Positions 1 to 9,730 are shown, counted from the stretch's first letter. The stretch: 64,000 nucleotides of DNA from Leptolyngbya sp. NIES-3755 (GCA_001548435.1 AP017308.1:753030-817029), one strand, 5' to 3'. The notes: generated by a model not told the origin, from the sequence alone. Program-made: numbers and translations.

Positions 1-1
1 G

Positions 2-46
2 CGTGACGAACGCGAACTAGACATTGATAATCCTGCTTATACTTAA
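2..46 (+). CDS. 3' end of an unidentified upstream gene (partial)
   Basis: The frame beginning at base 2 reads as an acidic tail ending in NPAYT and a TAA stop at 44-46. It is open to the window edge and converges on the nuclease gene, whose stop codon it overlaps by four bases. Only 14 residues are visible, so neither family nor reality as a gene can be established. The frame could be open by chance. Confidence 0.3.
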   Translation, partial: RDERELDIDNPAYT

Positions 47-912
47 CTCCGATCGACTGCACTTTCGATCGCGGTTTGAATTCCTTCTGGAACATTGCTG
101 AGAAAGTCGTATCCGGTTTTCTGTTCTAGTGCATCCACACTGACGCGATAGTCTCTCCAAGTCTTGTCTTTGATGCCTTGAACGTTTGGAACATCGATCG
201 CAATTACCCGCGTTTTCTCAGTCACATCTGAAGCTCTTAAGTTGGGCTTATCCATCACGACAATCACTTTCCAAGTCGAGGATGGAATCGAAATCTTTTG
301 AGTGCCGATCGCGCCTTTTTCCCCGGCTCCACCTGCGATGATGTACAGTTCTTTTCCGGTGTTTACTAATCGGCGAGACTCGCTCTCTAAGCCTTCCCAC
401 ACATCGCGATTGTTATCAGGAGTTTGCGGAACAATGTTGGTCATCAAAAAGGTAGCAGAATTCGTTTGAGCATCTTTGGTGCGATCGGCAGAAGGAGTCA
501 TGTGTCCTCGATCGTATCCACTGCCGTTGTAGTCGCTAGATTTCACTTGATACCATCCTTTCGGCAGGGTCGTATCTGAACGGAAATCATTCGCACGAGG
601 AACGGTTCCGAGCCAGCTTTTGTTTAACTGCCAGCTTGACCAGTTAGGAATGTGTTTGCTGTTGTTATAAGAAATCGCGTAGGGGCGTGAATTATCTGCA
701 ATCAAGTAATCGTCTGCGTTGGCAACATTCGTGGTGGCTTCGCTGGGAATGCCCATTGTTAGGTGAACATTCGTAACGGGGGAGGGCAGCAACGGCTGAG
801 TGCCGATCGGCGTTTGGGGACGGTTCAGGAAGAGGATTAAGCCAACAATCACAGCAATTAAAAGGACTGCGATCGCGAAAAGTTGCCCACGGGGTTTCAG
901 CATATCGTCCAT
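43..912 (-). CDS. membrane-anchored DNA/RNA non-specific endonuclease (NUC family)
   Basis: This 289-residue protein starts with a short basic segment and a single hydrophobic helix (about residues 10-29), so it is either secreted or anchored facing the periplasm. The rest is the His-Me finger nuclease domain of the Serratia/NucA family. The diagnostic DRGHMTPSADR stretch carries the catalytic His, and a downstream NNRDVWEGLE segment carries the metal-ligand Asn. Proteins of this family cut DNA and RNA without sequence preference. Likely roles are nutrient scavenging or degradation of incoming DNA. A second ATG lies three codons downstream (903). It is transcribed alone and divergently from the DUF790 gene. 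Confidence 0.9.
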   Translation of the reverse strand: MDDMLKPRGQLFAIAVLLIAVIVGLILFLNRPQTPIGTQPLLPSPVTNVHLTMGIPSEATTNVANADDYLIADNSRPYAISYNNSKHIPNWSSWQLNKSWLGTVPRANDFRSDTTLPKGWYQVKSSDYNGSGYDRGHMTPSADRTKDAQTNSATFLMTNIVPQTPDNNRDVWEGLESESRRLVNTGKELYIIAGGAGEKGAIGTQKISIPSSTWKVIVVMDKPNLRASDVTEKTRVIAIDVPNVQGIKDKTWRDYRVSVDALEQKTGYDFLSNVPEGIQTAIESAVDRS

Positions 913-994
913 TTATCTTTGTTCAGCCTATTATGCAGCGGATTTTCGCTTCTGTCGCAAGTTAGGATAGATTCCTTAATGTGATAGCAAAACT

Positions 995-2212
995 ATGTTA
1001 CCGAGTGACTTACTGATTCATCGCTTAAATGGTGAAGAGATTGTTCCGAAGCGATTGTTGTTGGACGAAAAAACATTAGCGATCGCACAAGAGATTATTC
1101 TGATCTTTCAAGAAGCGCAACATGGAACCAGAAGTGAACTGAATCGACAGTTGCAAGCACTCGAAGGGGAAGAAACAGACTATCGAATTAAACGAGGATT
1201 AGCACATTTACTCAATAGTGCGTTTAGTACGTTTGAAACGGTGAGTCCGCTTGATCCACCGATGCTGAGAGAACGAGTGTTTGCACTGTCGGCGCAGAAG
1301 ATTCCGAGCACGATCGAGACTGATAATACGATCGAGACCGTTGCGACTCAGTTAAGCCAAGAACTGAACAGTGAAGTCTTTCCAGAGCAAGTCAAAACGG
1401 GATTGTATGCTGATCTACCGGAGAATCAAATTCTGATTGGTTTTGAAGCACCGACACCAGAAGCATTGATTCATCGCTATAACTTGTCGCAAGTGCAAGG
1501 AGTATTTTATCGAGCGAGTCACATGGTGATTAATGCTCACCGCAATGATCCGGGACAGTATAAGTTATTGTTCCGATATATGAAACTGTTCCAGTTAATG
1601 ACTTACATCGAAGGGGATGCAGATCATGGATTTACATTAACGATCGATGGTCCAACCAGTTTGTTTAAGCCTTCGACGCGGTATGGACTCGCGATCGCGA
1701 AATTACTTCCCGCTTTACTGCATGTGACTCGTTGGAGTTTAGCCGCAGAACTGCAAATCAATGATAGTTATGCAGACAAAAAGAGACAGGGGCGATTTGC
1801 GATCGATTCAGAGTGCGGTTTAGTTAGCCACTATCCCCCTGGAAAGACTTACGATAGTTTGCTCGAAGAGGGATTTGTCGATCGATGGAACAAAGCAAAA
1901 ACTGAATGGCGATTAGAACGTGAAGTGGATCTAATTCCAATTCCGGGGAGTGTGATGATTCCTGATTTTCGGGTTGTTCATCCTGATGGCAGAACATTCT
2001 TAGTTGAGATTGTTGGATATTGGCGACCGGAGTATTTGCGGAAGAAGTTTTCACAGGTGCGGCAGTCGGGGCGAGATGATTTGATTTTGGCAGTGTCAGA
2101 GCGATTGAACTTAGAGAAAGCGGGAGTGAAGGTTTCGGATACGCCTGCAAGGATTGTTTGGTTTAAGGATCAATTGTTGCCGAAAGCAATTTTGGAAGTG
2201 TTGGAACGATAG
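995..2212 (+). CDS. DUF790 family protein (Bax1-like nuclease)
   Basis: The 405-residue product has the LPSDLLIHRLNGEEIVPKRLL opening typical of DUF790 proteins. In archaea members of this family (Bax1) are structure-specific nucleases that partner the XPB helicase in DNA repair. The C-terminal third looks like a PD-(D/E)XK core: IPDFRV with Asp324, then FLVEIVGYW with Glu338, then a basic helix starting RPEYLRKK. No XPB-like helicase is adjacent. The upstream region is short and shared with the divergent nuclease gene, and a strong hairpin plus T-run follows the stop. Family assignment is firm; the repair role in cyanobacteria is inferred from archaea. Confidence 0.85.
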   Translation: MLPSDLLIHRLNGEEIVPKRLLLDEKTLAIAQEIILIFQEAQHGTRSELNRQLQALEGEETDYRIKRGLAHLLNSAFSTFETVSPLDPPMLRERVFALSAQKIPSTIETDNTIETVATQLSQELNSEVFPEQVKTGLYADLPENQILIGFEAPTPEALIHRYNLSQVQGVFYRASHMVINAHRNDPGQYKLLFRYMKLFQLMTYIEGDADHGFTLTIDGPTSLFKPSTRYGLAIAKLLPALLHVTRWSLAAELQINDSYADKKRQGRFAIDSECGLVSHYPPGKTYDSLLEEGFVDRWNKAKTEWRLEREVDLIPIPGSVMIPDFRVVHPDGRTFLVEIVGYWRPEYLRKKFSQVRQSGRDDLILAVSERLNLEKAGVKVSDTPARIVWFKDQLLPKAILEVLER

Positions 2213-2233
2213 TTCTTTTGCTTTAGAACAAAG

Positions 2234-2264
2234 GCGGGCATCTTGCCCGCTCCATAGATTTTTT
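2234..2264. terminator. hairpin terminator between convergent genes (REP-like palindrome)
   Basis: GCGGGCA, a TCT loop and TGCCCGC form a perfect 7-bp stem (2234-2250), followed eight bases later by a T-run. It lies between the DUF790 stop and the fumC stop and could terminate both. The GGGC...GCCC core resembles a palindrome scattered through many cyanobacterial genomes, so it may be a dispersed repeat used as a terminator. Confidence 0.65.
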
Positions 2265-3654
2265 AGCTTGGATAAATCATTTGCTCCGGGCGAACAATCT
2301 GATCGAATTCCTCTCCGGTTAGAAATCCCAATTCAATACAAGCCTGCCGCAAGGTTGAATTTTCTTGGTAGGCTTTGTAAGCAACTTTTGCTGCTCGATC
2401 GTATCCAATTTTCGGATTCAACGCAGTCACAAGCATCAATGAGTTTTCTAGAAATTGAGTAATACGATCACGGTTCGGTTGAATTCCTACAACCATGTGC
2501 TCAGTAAATGAACGACAAGCATCTGACAGAATGCGAATTGAATGAATCAGATTGTGAATTAACACAGGCTTGAATACATTTAATTCAAAGTTCCCCTGAC
2601 TTGCAGCAATTGCGATCGCATTATCATTTCCCATGACTTGCACACATACCATCGTCATCGCTTCACATTGAGTTGGATTGACCTTTCCTGGCATGATTGA
2701 TGATCCAGGCTCATTTGCAGGTAAGACTAATTCCCCTAGTCCGCAGCGAGGTCCTGAACCCATCCAGCGCAAATCGTTTGCTATCTTCATCAATGCACAA
2801 GCGAGTGTTTTGATTGCACCACTCGTGAATACGATCGCATCATGAGCCGCTAATGCTGCAAACTTATTCGGTGCACTGATAAAAGGCAGTTCAGTTAACT
2901 TTGCAATTTCAACTGCCGATCGCTCTGCAAATTCTGGATGTGTGTTAATTCCAGTCCCAACCGCAGTTCCACCAATCGCTAGTTCATACAATCCGGGTAA
3001 GGTTGCTTCGATTCTTGCGATCGCTTGATCTAACTGTGCAACATAGCCCGAAAATTCCTGACCTAATGTTAGGGGTACTGCATCCATTAGATGAGTTCGA
3101 CCGATTTTGATAATGGCTTCAAACTCATTTGATTTTTCTTGTAAAGCATCTCTTAGCTTCTTGATCATCGGTAGTAACTGCTGATGAATACTTTCCGCTG
3201 CTGCAATGTGCATTGCTGTAGGAAAGGTATCATTCGAGGACTGCGACATGTTCACATGATCATTTGGATGAACGGGATTTTTGCTACCTAAAACACCACC
3301 CGCAATGTCGATCGCTCGATTCGAGATCACTTCATTGGCATTCATATTCGTCTGTGTTCCGCTGCCCGTCTGCCACACAGATAATGGAAAGTGATCGTTT
3401 AGCTTGCCTTCGATTACCTCATCTGCGGCTTGAATGATCAAAGTTGCTTTCTCAACGGGTAGCTTTCCTAACTGTTGATTGACGATCGCGGCTGCTTTTT
3501 TCAGAATGCCAAAAGCTCGAATTAGCTCAGTCGGCATCTTGTCTTGTCCGATCGCGAAATAGAGTAGCGATCGCTGAGTTTGTGCGCCCCAGTAGCGATC
3601 AGACTGAACCGCGATCGCGCCCATACTATCGGTTTCTGTTCTGGTCGAATTCAT
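2263..3654 (-). CDS. fumC: class II fumarate hydratase
   Basis: Fumarase C reversibly hydrates fumarate to L-malate in the cytosol; the class II enzyme is an iron-independent homotetramer. The 463 residues match the family length. The superfamily signature [11 protein letters not shown] starts at residue 317 and supplies the mobile catalytic loop. The [14 protein letters not shown] and [15 protein letters not shown] substrate-binding segments are also present. The start at 3654 gives the usual short leader before the MGAIAV...YWGAQTQRS motif. It is monocistronic, converges on the DUF790 gene and is divergent from hsdM. Confidence 0.96.
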   Translation of the reverse strand: MNSTRTETDSMGAIAVQSDRYWGAQTQRSLLYFAIGQDKMPTELIRAFGILKKAAAIVNQQLGKLPVEKATLIIQAADEVIEGKLNDHFPLSVWQTGSGTQTNMNANEVISNRAIDIAGGVLGSKNPVHPNDHVNMSQSSNDTFPTAMHIAAAESIHQQLLPMIKKLRDALQEKSNEFEAIIKIGRTHLMDAVPLTLGQEFSGYVAQLDQAIARIEATLPGLYELAIGGTAVGTGINTHPEFAERSAVEIAKLTELPFISAPNKFAALAAHDAIVFTSGAIKTLACALMKIANDLRWMGSGPRCGLGELVLPANEPGSSIMPGKVNPTQCEAMTMVCVQVMGNDNAIAIAASQGNFELNVFKPVLIHNLIHSIRILSDACRSFTEHMVVGIQPNRDRITQFLENSLMLVTALNPKIGYDRAAKVAYKAYQENSTLRQACIELGFLTGEEFDQIVRPEQMIYPS

Positions 3655-3761
3655 AATCTGCTCTCAGTCAAATGATTTCTAGCCTACCAAATTGCAAATT
3701 CTGTTTCAGTCAAGATCACCCCATGTAAGATAAAGTGATACCGCAGATTCGCTAGGCATCA

Positions 3762-5810
3762 ATGGCAGACCATCACCAACTCTCGAATTTTATTTGGCAA
3801 GTCGCTGATTTGTTGCGAGGTCCTTATCGTCCTCCTCAGTATGAGCGGGTGATGTTGCCGTTGACGGTGCTGCGGCGGTTTGATTGTGTGCTGGCTCCGA
3901 CAAAATTACAAGTGTTGCAGGCTTATAAAAAGTGGGAAGGAAAGCCTGATAGCTTAATTGACCCGATTTTGGATCAGGTGGCGGGAGAGCGGTTTCACAA
4001 TCATTCGGAGTTTAGCTTTGAAGGGACAGACGATGGATCGGGGAAGCGTCGAGGCGGATTGAAGGGCGATCCAGATAATATTGATAAACATTTGATTAGT
4101 TATATCAACGGATTTTCTAAGAATATTCGCGAGATCTTCGATCGCTTTGAATTCAGCGCAGAGATCGAGAAGATGCGAGAGGCGAATATTTTGTACCTCG
4201 TGGTTTCTAAGTTCTGTGAGATTGATTTACATCCTGACTCGGTGGATAACATTGAGATGGGATTGTTGTTTGAGGATTTGATTCGGCGGTTTAATGAAGC
4301 AGCAAATGAAACCGCAGGCGATCACTTTACGCCACGAGAAGTGATTCAGTTGATGGTGGATTTGCTGTTTGATCCGGATGATGCGGTACTGACTCAAGGC
4401 GTGATTTGTAAGATGCTTGATCCGACCTGCGGGACGGGTGGAATGCTGGCAGAAGCTCAGAAGTATTTGCGGGAAAACAATGCGGCAGCAAAGCTGTTTG
4501 TGTTTGGTCAGGATTTTAACCCTAGAGCGTATGCGATCGCGGCTTCTGACTTACTCCTAAAAGGCAATGATAAGAGCGATATTCGGTTTGGAGATACCTT
4601 GATTGATGATCAGTTTCCAGACGATCGCTTTGATTATTTGATTGCGAATCCGCCGTTTGGGGTGGATTGGAAGCGGCAGCAAAAGGATGTGAAGCTCGAA
4701 CACGATCGATATGGGTTTGCGGCGCGATTTGGGGCGGGTTTGCCACGGGTGAATGATGGATCGCTGCTGTTTTTGCAACATATGGTGAGTAAGTTTGAGC
4801 CTGTGGATCTTGAGCAGAAAAAGAATGGATCACGATTAGCGATCGTGTTTAATGGGTCGCCTTTGTTTACGGGTGGGGCGGGCAGTGGTGAGAGTGAGAT
4901 TCGCAAGTGGATTATCGAAAATGACTGGTTAGAAGCGATCGTGGCTTTGCCAGAGCAGATGTTTTATAACACCGGGATTGGAACTTACATTTGGGTGGTG
5001 ACGAATCGCAAGCAAAAGCACCGGAAAGGGCGGGTGCAGTTGATTGATGGGCGGGAACTCTGGAAACCGATGCGGCGGAGTTTGGGAGATAAGCGGCGGT
5101 ATTTGGGCGAGGAGGATATTTCGTCGATCGTGCAGGAGTACGGGCGATTTGCGGAGACGAAGATTAGTAAGATTTTTGAGAATGAGGATTTTGGCTATAA
5201 CCGAGTACCGATCGAGCGTCCGTTGCGGTTGGTGTATGAGATGAATTTGCAGCGGAAGAGCGATTTTCTCGATCGAGTGCCGCATTTGCTGGATGATGTG
5301 CAGGAGATCGATCGGAAGCTGGGGCGGGAGCCTCGGACGGATTGGAATGAGTTCGATCGATTGGTGAAGCAGTTGTTGGCGAATCGGGAAAGTAAGTGGA
5401 CAGCGGCGGAACGGAAGTTCTTTCGGGATGTGTTTACGCAGGTGGAACCGGAAGCTGATCCTGTTGTTCTGAAGGAGCGGAAAAGCAAACGGGAGCCGAA
5501 TGCGCGGGTTTGGGGATGGTTTCCGGTGGACGATGGAAAGGTTGAGCGGCTGTATGAGGCGGATAGTAAGCTCAGAGATTTTGAGAATGTGGAGCTAAAA
5601 GATGAGGTGGTGCGGTACTTTTGTGAGGAAGTGGAACCGCACGTCAGTGATGCTTGGGCAGATGGGGAGAAGATTCGCAGTGCTTATGAGATTAACTTTA
5701 ATCGGTACTTTTATGAGTATCAGCCGCCTAGACCATTAGCTGAGATTGATGTGGATTTGCGAGAGATGGAAGAGAAGATCTTACATTTGCTGCGGGAGGT
5801 GATTGGATAA
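3762..5810 (+). CDS. hsdM: type I restriction-modification DNA methyltransferase subunit
   Basis: HsdM transfers the SAM methyl group to adenine N6 at the site chosen by HsdS, marking self DNA. The 682-residue protein has an N-terminal helical HsdM_N region (about 10-150). The SAM-binding motif DPTCGTGG starts at Asp220, and the catalytic NPPF is at 296-299. A long helical C-terminal region should contact HsdS. TAA and the hsdS ATG share one base (TAATG), indicating translational coupling. The second half (about 5000-5800) strongly favours G-ending codons, unlike hsdR and the Septu genes, which suggests a separate history. Confidence 0.95.
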   Translation: MADHHQLSNFIWQVADLLRGPYRPPQYERVMLPLTVLRRFDCVLAPTKLQVLQAYKKWEGKPDSLIDPILDQVAGERFHNHSEFSFEGTDDGSGKRRGGLKGDPDNIDKHLISYINGFSKNIREIFDRFEFSAEIEKMREANILYLVVSKFCEIDLHPDSVDNIEMGLLFEDLIRRFNEAANETAGDHFTPREVIQLMVDLLFDPDDAVLTQGVICKMLDPTCGTGGMLAEAQKYLRENNAAAKLFVFGQDFNPRAYAIAASDLLLKGNDKSDIRFGDTLIDDQFPDDRFDYLIANPPFGVDWKRQQKDVKLEHDRYGFAARFGAGLPRVNDGSLLFLQHMVSKFEPVDLEQKKNGSRLAIVFNGSPLFTGGAGSGESEIRKWIIENDWLEAIVALPEQMFYNTGIGTYIWVVTNRKQKHRKGRVQLIDGRELWKPMRRSLGDKRRYLGEEDISSIVQEYGRFAETKISKIFENEDFGYNRVPIERPLRLVYEMNLQRKSDFLDRVPHLLDDVQEIDRKLGREPRTDWNEFDRLVKQLLANRESKWTAAERKFFRDVFTQVEPEADPVVLKERKSKREPNARVWGWFPVDDGKVERLYEADSKLRDFENVELKDEVVRYFCEEVEPHVSDAWADGEKIRSAYEINFNRYFYEYQPPRPLAEIDVDLREMEEKILHLLREVIG

Positions 5811-7165
5811 TGAATCTTGCAATTCTTGACAGAAGCTCCTTTAGTACCGAAAATCGCAGTTTTACTTGGATAGAAAGCCTCCCTTCAGGTTGGCAGGCAG
5901 TACGATTACGCCACTTAGCCAAGGAACCACTAGCTTATGGGGCGAACGAAGCTGCTCTAGAGGATTCTGCTGCTTTTCCTCGGTTCATTCGGATTACTGA
6001 CATTAACGAAGATGGTTCTTTACGTCCAGAAACTTTCAAATCTCTTGCTCCTGAGATTGCAGAGCCTTATTTGCTCAAGGAAGGAGATGTTCTATTAGCT
6101 CGGAGTGGTGCAACTGTTGGAAAAGCATTCATTTACAAGCGCGAATGGGGAAAAGCTTGTTTCGCAGGCTATTTAATCAAATTTAGCTGTAACCAAAATT
6201 TGCTATTGCCAGGATTTCTATTTGCATTTACTCAATCTTCTATCTATTGGTCACAGGTAAGATCGGGGACAATTCAAGCTACTATCCAAAATTTTAGCGC
6301 TGAGAAGTATAGTGAGATTTGTATTCCTTTGCCTCCGGTATATCAGCAACTCCGAATTATTAGCTATCTCGATCGAGAAACCGAAAAAATCGATGCGCTC
6401 ATTGCAGCAAAAAAGCGACTGCTGGAACTGTTGGGGGAAAAGCGTCGATCGATGATCACTCATGCAGTTACTTGCGGGTTAGATGCCAATGCACCGACCA
6501 AAGATTCTGGCTTGGAATGGTTAGGAACAGTTCCGGTGCATTGGACGATCGAACATTTGAAATATCATCTCTCTGATATCGAACAAGGTTGGTCGCCTCA
6601 GAGCGACAGTTATCCCGCAGAGATAGAAGAGTGGGGCGTTTTAAAGGTTGGTGCTGTTAATGGCTGGAACTTCAATCCTAATGAGAACAAGCGAATTCCA
6701 CCTGATTTAATCATTCCTTTAGAACATGAAATTAAACCTGGCGATATTCTAATCAGCCGAGCTAACACCACCGAATTAGTAGGCAGCGCTTCTCTTGTGA
6801 AAGAAGTACGCCCTAAACTGCTGCTATGCGACAAGCTATATCGTCCCGTGCTTCAAAGCAGGCGCTTGATTCCTGAATATTTGGTATTTTATCTAAGATC
6901 ATCGTCTGGGCGATTCGAGATTGAAAGCGATGCAACTGGAGCAAGCGGCTCAATGCAAAACATTTCACAAGGAACGATCGCGAATCTATGGATTCCGATT
7001 CCTCCTAAGAATGAGCAAGCTCAAATTGTTACTCATATTGAAAATCAGCTTTCATTACTTAGACAATTAGAAGAAACGACTCAGCAAGCGATCGCACTTC
7101 TCCAAGAACGCCGCACCTCCCTCATCTCCGCAGCCGTCACCGGGCAACTCGAAATCCCCAGTTAA
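5810..7165 (+). CDS. hsdS: type I restriction-modification specificity subunit
   Basis: HsdS recognises the bipartite DNA target and scaffolds HsdM and HsdR. The 451 residues show the usual two-fold layout. A first target-recognition domain lies at about 15-180. A conserved helical spacer beginning YLDRETEKIDALIAAKKRL follows. The second target-recognition domain starts near GLEWLGTVPVHW. The second spacer helix at the C-terminus contains ALLQERRTSLISAAVTGQ. The gene overlaps hsdM by one base and is eight bases from the PtuA-like gene, so hsdM-hsdS-ptuA-ptuB look like one transcript. The recognised sequence cannot be predicted. Confidence 0.95.
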   Translation: MNLAILDRSSFSTENRSFTWIESLPSGWQAVRLRHLAKEPLAYGANEAALEDSAAFPRFIRITDINEDGSLRPETFKSLAPEIAEPYLLKEGDVLLARSGATVGKAFIYKREWGKACFAGYLIKFSCNQNLLLPGFLFAFTQSSIYWSQVRSGTIQATIQNFSAEKYSEICIPLPPVYQQLRIISYLDRETEKIDALIAAKKRLLELLGEKRRSMITHAVTCGLDANAPTKDSGLEWLGTVPVHWTIEHLKYHLSDIEQGWSPQSDSYPAEIEEWGVLKVGAVNGWNFNPNENKRIPPDLIIPLEHEIKPGDILISRANTTELVGSASLVKEVRPKLLLCDKLYRPVLQSRRLIPEYLVFYLRSSSGRFEIESDATGASGSMQNISQGTIANLWIPIPPKNEQAQIVTHIENQLSLLRQLEETTQQAIALLQERRTSLISAAVTGQLEIPS

Positions 7166-7173
7166 TTAATACT

Positions 7174-8451
7174 ATGCTGCTCAAAAATCTCACCCTCAAC
7201 AATGTCCGTGCTTTTAGCCATGCCGAATTCACTTTTCAACCCGGCATGAACTTGATCGTTGGAATTAATGGTGTTGGCAAATCTACGGTTTTAGAAGTAA
7301 TTCGCATTGTCCTAGCCACAATTCTGCCTAAATTCAGCTTGGCAACTATTGAAAGAACCATTAAATTCAAAGCTGATGATATAAAAGTTGGAGAAAGTAG
7401 CTTAACAGTATCGTTGAATCTTCAAGTACTAGATACTCCTATCCAATGTGAATTTCAATATTTGAGGAAAGCTGAAGTTAAACTAAATCCAAATAATCAA
7501 GTAATTCTTGACAGGCTCAAACAGCGCGTAATACCCTTAGCAGTTTATTTTTCACCTCAACGTGCCATCGCAAGCATGGCGAAATCTAAGGATATTACGT
7601 ATGGAGTGTCAACTGCGTTTGTTGATGCACTTAAACATCGTGAGCTTCGCTTTCTAGAATTTGCAGACTGGCTCTTTGCTCAAGAAAATCTTGCATTAGA
7701 AAACGTCCCTCACGTCGAAAAGTTCATTGATACACTAAACTCCGTAATTTCCTATTTTCTTGATTCTCTAGGTCGTCCACGAGCTTTTCAACTGGTCAAG
7801 ATTCGTGATGTTAAAGACAAGCCGCACCATAAGAATATTGATGTAACTACGAATTTCAGAATCGAAAAATCTGGAGTAGGACTAACGGTATCACAACTTT
7901 CTGATGGTGAGCGCGGTATGCTTGCTCTTGTTCTGGATCTCGCTCGTCGTTTAGCGATCGCCAATCCCGATCTAGAAGATCCCCTACAAGGCAAAGCCGT
8001 CGTCCTCATTGATGAACTCGATCTCCATCTCCATCCAAAATGGCAACGCACGATCGTTCAAAAACTCACTACTACCTTTCCCAACTGTCAATTCATCGCC
8101 ACTACTCACTCTCCACTAATTATCAGTGAGGTTCCATCATCAGGTTTGATCCTACTCAGTCAAGAAGACGATCAAATCAATGTGATTCAATCTGGCTTAT
8201 ATGGTTTCGGATTCGATACAAGTTGGATTCTTCGTCATCTGATGGACACTGATTCTCGTAATCCTGAAGCTCAGACCCAGATTGATCGGGTCGAAGAAGC
8301 CCTAGAAGACGGCGACTTAGATCTCGCTCGTCAGCATCTGGAACAACTCAAAACAATGCTTCATGGAAAAGATGATGAAGTTATTCGTTTAGAAGCTAGC
8401 ATCAACAACCTGGAGGCTCTCGCGGATGCGATGGATACGGAAGCAGAATGA
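7174..8451 (+). CDS. ptuA: Septu-like AAA ATPase (PtuA-type)
   Basis: This 425-residue ATPase has the RecF/SMC-like ABC fold used by anti-phage sensor ATPases. Walker A GINGVGKST is at residues 30-38, an ABC signature-like SDGER near 243-247, and Walker B with Asp280-Glu281 in VVLIDELDLHLHP. A TTHSPLI switch segment follows. The C-terminus is helical and acidic. In Septu, PtuA oligomers control the HNH nuclease PtuB. Here the next gene encodes exactly such an HNH protein and overlaps by 26 bases, which drives the PtuA call. The pair sits inside a type I restriction locus, between hsdS and hsdR. A retron-type ATPase is the alternative, but no reverse transcriptase is present. Confidence 0.82.
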   Translation: MLLKNLTLNNVRAFSHAEFTFQPGMNLIVGINGVGKSTVLEVIRIVLATILPKFSLATIERTIKFKADDIKVGESSLTVSLNLQVLDTPIQCEFQYLRKAEVKLNPNNQVILDRLKQRVIPLAVYFSPQRAIASMAKSKDITYGVSTAFVDALKHRELRFLEFADWLFAQENLALENVPHVEKFIDTLNSVISYFLDSLGRPRAFQLVKIRDVKDKPHHKNIDVTTNFRIEKSGVGLTVSQLSDGERGMLALVLDLARRLAIANPDLEDPLQGKAVVLIDELDLHLHPKWQRTIVQKLTTTFPNCQFIATTHSPLIISEVPSSGLILLSQEDDQINVIQSGLYGFGFDTSWILRHLMDTDSRNPEAQTQIDRVEEALEDGDLDLARQHLEQLKTMLHGKDDEVIRLEASINNLEALADAMDTEAE

Positions 8452-9127
8452 ACCTCGCCAACTAACTGAATGGCGATTGAAATACAAAAAAGACCCTAAC
8501 TTAGGTTATGAACTTCTGCGTAAAAACAAAGAAGCCATAGCCGCTGTACATTTCTCTCTGCTTGAAGAACAAGGCTATCTTTGCGCCTATACAGGCACGG
8601 GTATAGATGAAAATTCCAGTCATATTGAACACATTAAACCGCAGACACACTGTCAACCGATCGAGACGGTGACTTATACCAATATTGTTGCGTGCTGTCC
8701 TGGCGCTAATAAACCCGACCCACCTTATGGAGCTAAGAAAAAAGACCATTGGCCCTCACCTGCTGAAGCTCACTTATTCGTTTCTCCTTTAGAACCATCT
8801 TGTGAAAGCAAATTTAGATATGCGAAGAATGGTGAGATTAAATATCAAGCAGGAGATCTAGCAGCACAAATTACAATTAAGAAACTGGGCTTAAATCATA
8901 AATTACTCATTGCTACTCGTAAAGCCACAATCCAAGGGGTTTTAGGTAAAACAAATAACTTATCTCTTAAAGACGCGAAACAACGTCTTAAACAACTTCA
9001 AAATCAGAATTCAGGAAAGTTAGAACCTTTCTGTTTTGTTATAATTCAAGCCTTGGAGAAATATATCAAATCGATTGAGTTTCGCCGCGCTCAAAAGCAA
9101 ATTCAATCGAAAAAAACGAAGAAATAG
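8426..9127 (+). CDS. ptuB: Septu-like HNH endonuclease (PtuB-type, TIGR02646-like)
   Basis: The 233-residue protein opens with a basic segment typical of TIGR02646/PtuB proteins. The HNH core is visible: YLCAYTG, then HIEHIKPQ (His66, His69) and TNIVACCPG with Asn86. PtuB is the DNA-cutting effector, thought to be held inactive by PtuA until phage infection. The ATG at 8426 is preceded by GGAGG at 8412-8416, inside the end of ptuA, which supports this start and coupled translation. The C-terminus is lysine-rich. Partner and gene order support Septu; activity is untested. Confidence 0.83.
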   Translation: MRWIRKQNEPRQLTEWRLKYKKDPNLGYELLRKNKEAIAAVHFSLLEEQGYLCAYTGTGIDENSSHIEHIKPQTHCQPIETVTYTNIVACCPGANKPDPPYGAKKKDHWPSPAEAHLFVSPLEPSCESKFRYAKNGEIKYQAGDLAAQITIKKLGLNHKLLIATRKATIQGVLGKTNNLSLKDAKQRLKQLQNQNSGKLEPFCFVIIQALEKYIKSIEFRRAQKQIQSKKTKK

Positions 9128-9184
9128 CATCAGCCATTTCTATTATCAGAAAGCCCTGTATAATTGTTGGAAAATTCAGAAATT

Positions 9185-9328
9185 ATGACTCGATCCAACG
9201 ATCATAACCGAGAAATCGATCGCCAACTGAGAAGCCTAAACCGCAGAGTTGATCGATTAGAATACTCACAAATTTCGCCTCAAGAATTTTCAGGAGCCTT
9301 CGATGAACAAGGCGAAACAGATTCATAA
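9185..9328 (+). CDS. small charged 47-residue protein of unknown function
   Basis: ATG at 9185 to TAA at 9326 encodes 47 residues, highly charged and mostly predicted helix (LRSLNRRVDRLEYSQISPQEF). The tail is acidic. The gene is co-directional with ptuB, 57 bases downstream, and its end overlaps the vapC stop by six bases. The LNRRVDRLE pattern resembles short coiled-coil proteins often seen in cyanobacterial accessory regions, but I cannot name a family. It may belong to the nested defence module or may not be translated. Confidence 0.5.
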   Translation: MTRSNDHNREIDRQLRSLNRRVDRLEYSQISPQEFSGAFDEQGETDS

Positions 9329-9730
9329 TAATCCGATCAATTCTCTTGGCGACTTAACTGGAATTGCTGCACTCGTAAACCCGGACAAATCGCGAGTCAC
9401 GATCGCATCAACACCATAAGCGATCGCACAAGCATACTGAACCGCATCCTCAAAATCTCGAAATTTCAAAATAACGGCTTGTTCTAAAATTGCTCGATCG
9501 ACTGCACAAATCTGCAAATCACTGAGAATTTGACTGATAGCCTCTTCAGATGCCTCTACCCCTGCTGCTTTCCGAACAATGTAATAGATATTAGTAATCG
9601 TAGTTGCAGCAATAAAACCTTCAATCTCTCCTGCATCAATTCGCTCAAACAATCGAGCAGCATCCTCTACAAATGGCTCTCTTTCCTGTAAAAAATCTAG
9701 AACTACATTCGTATCAATCAAAACTCGCAT
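9323..9730 (-). CDS. vapC: PIN-domain ribonuclease toxin (VapC-like)
   Basis: At 135 residues this has the PIN-domain length and acidic active-site pattern: VLIDTNVVLDFL near the start, a central Glu-rich segment, FRDFEDAVQYACA, and VTRDLSGF. PIN toxins are Mg-dependent RNases that cleave tRNA or rRNA and are neutralised by a co-transcribed antitoxin. The antitoxin ORF lies immediately upstream on the same strand; its TAA directly abuts this ATG. The pair is antisense to the hsd/ptu genes and separates ptuB from hsdR. Toxicity is inferred from the family. Confidence 0.87.
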   Translation of the reverse strand: MRVLIDTNVVLDFLQEREPFVEDAARLFERIDAGEIEGFIAATTITNIYYIVRKAAGVEASEEAISQILSDLQICAVDRAILEQAVILKFRDFEDAVQYACAIAYGVDAIVTRDLSGFTSAAIPVKSPRELIGLL

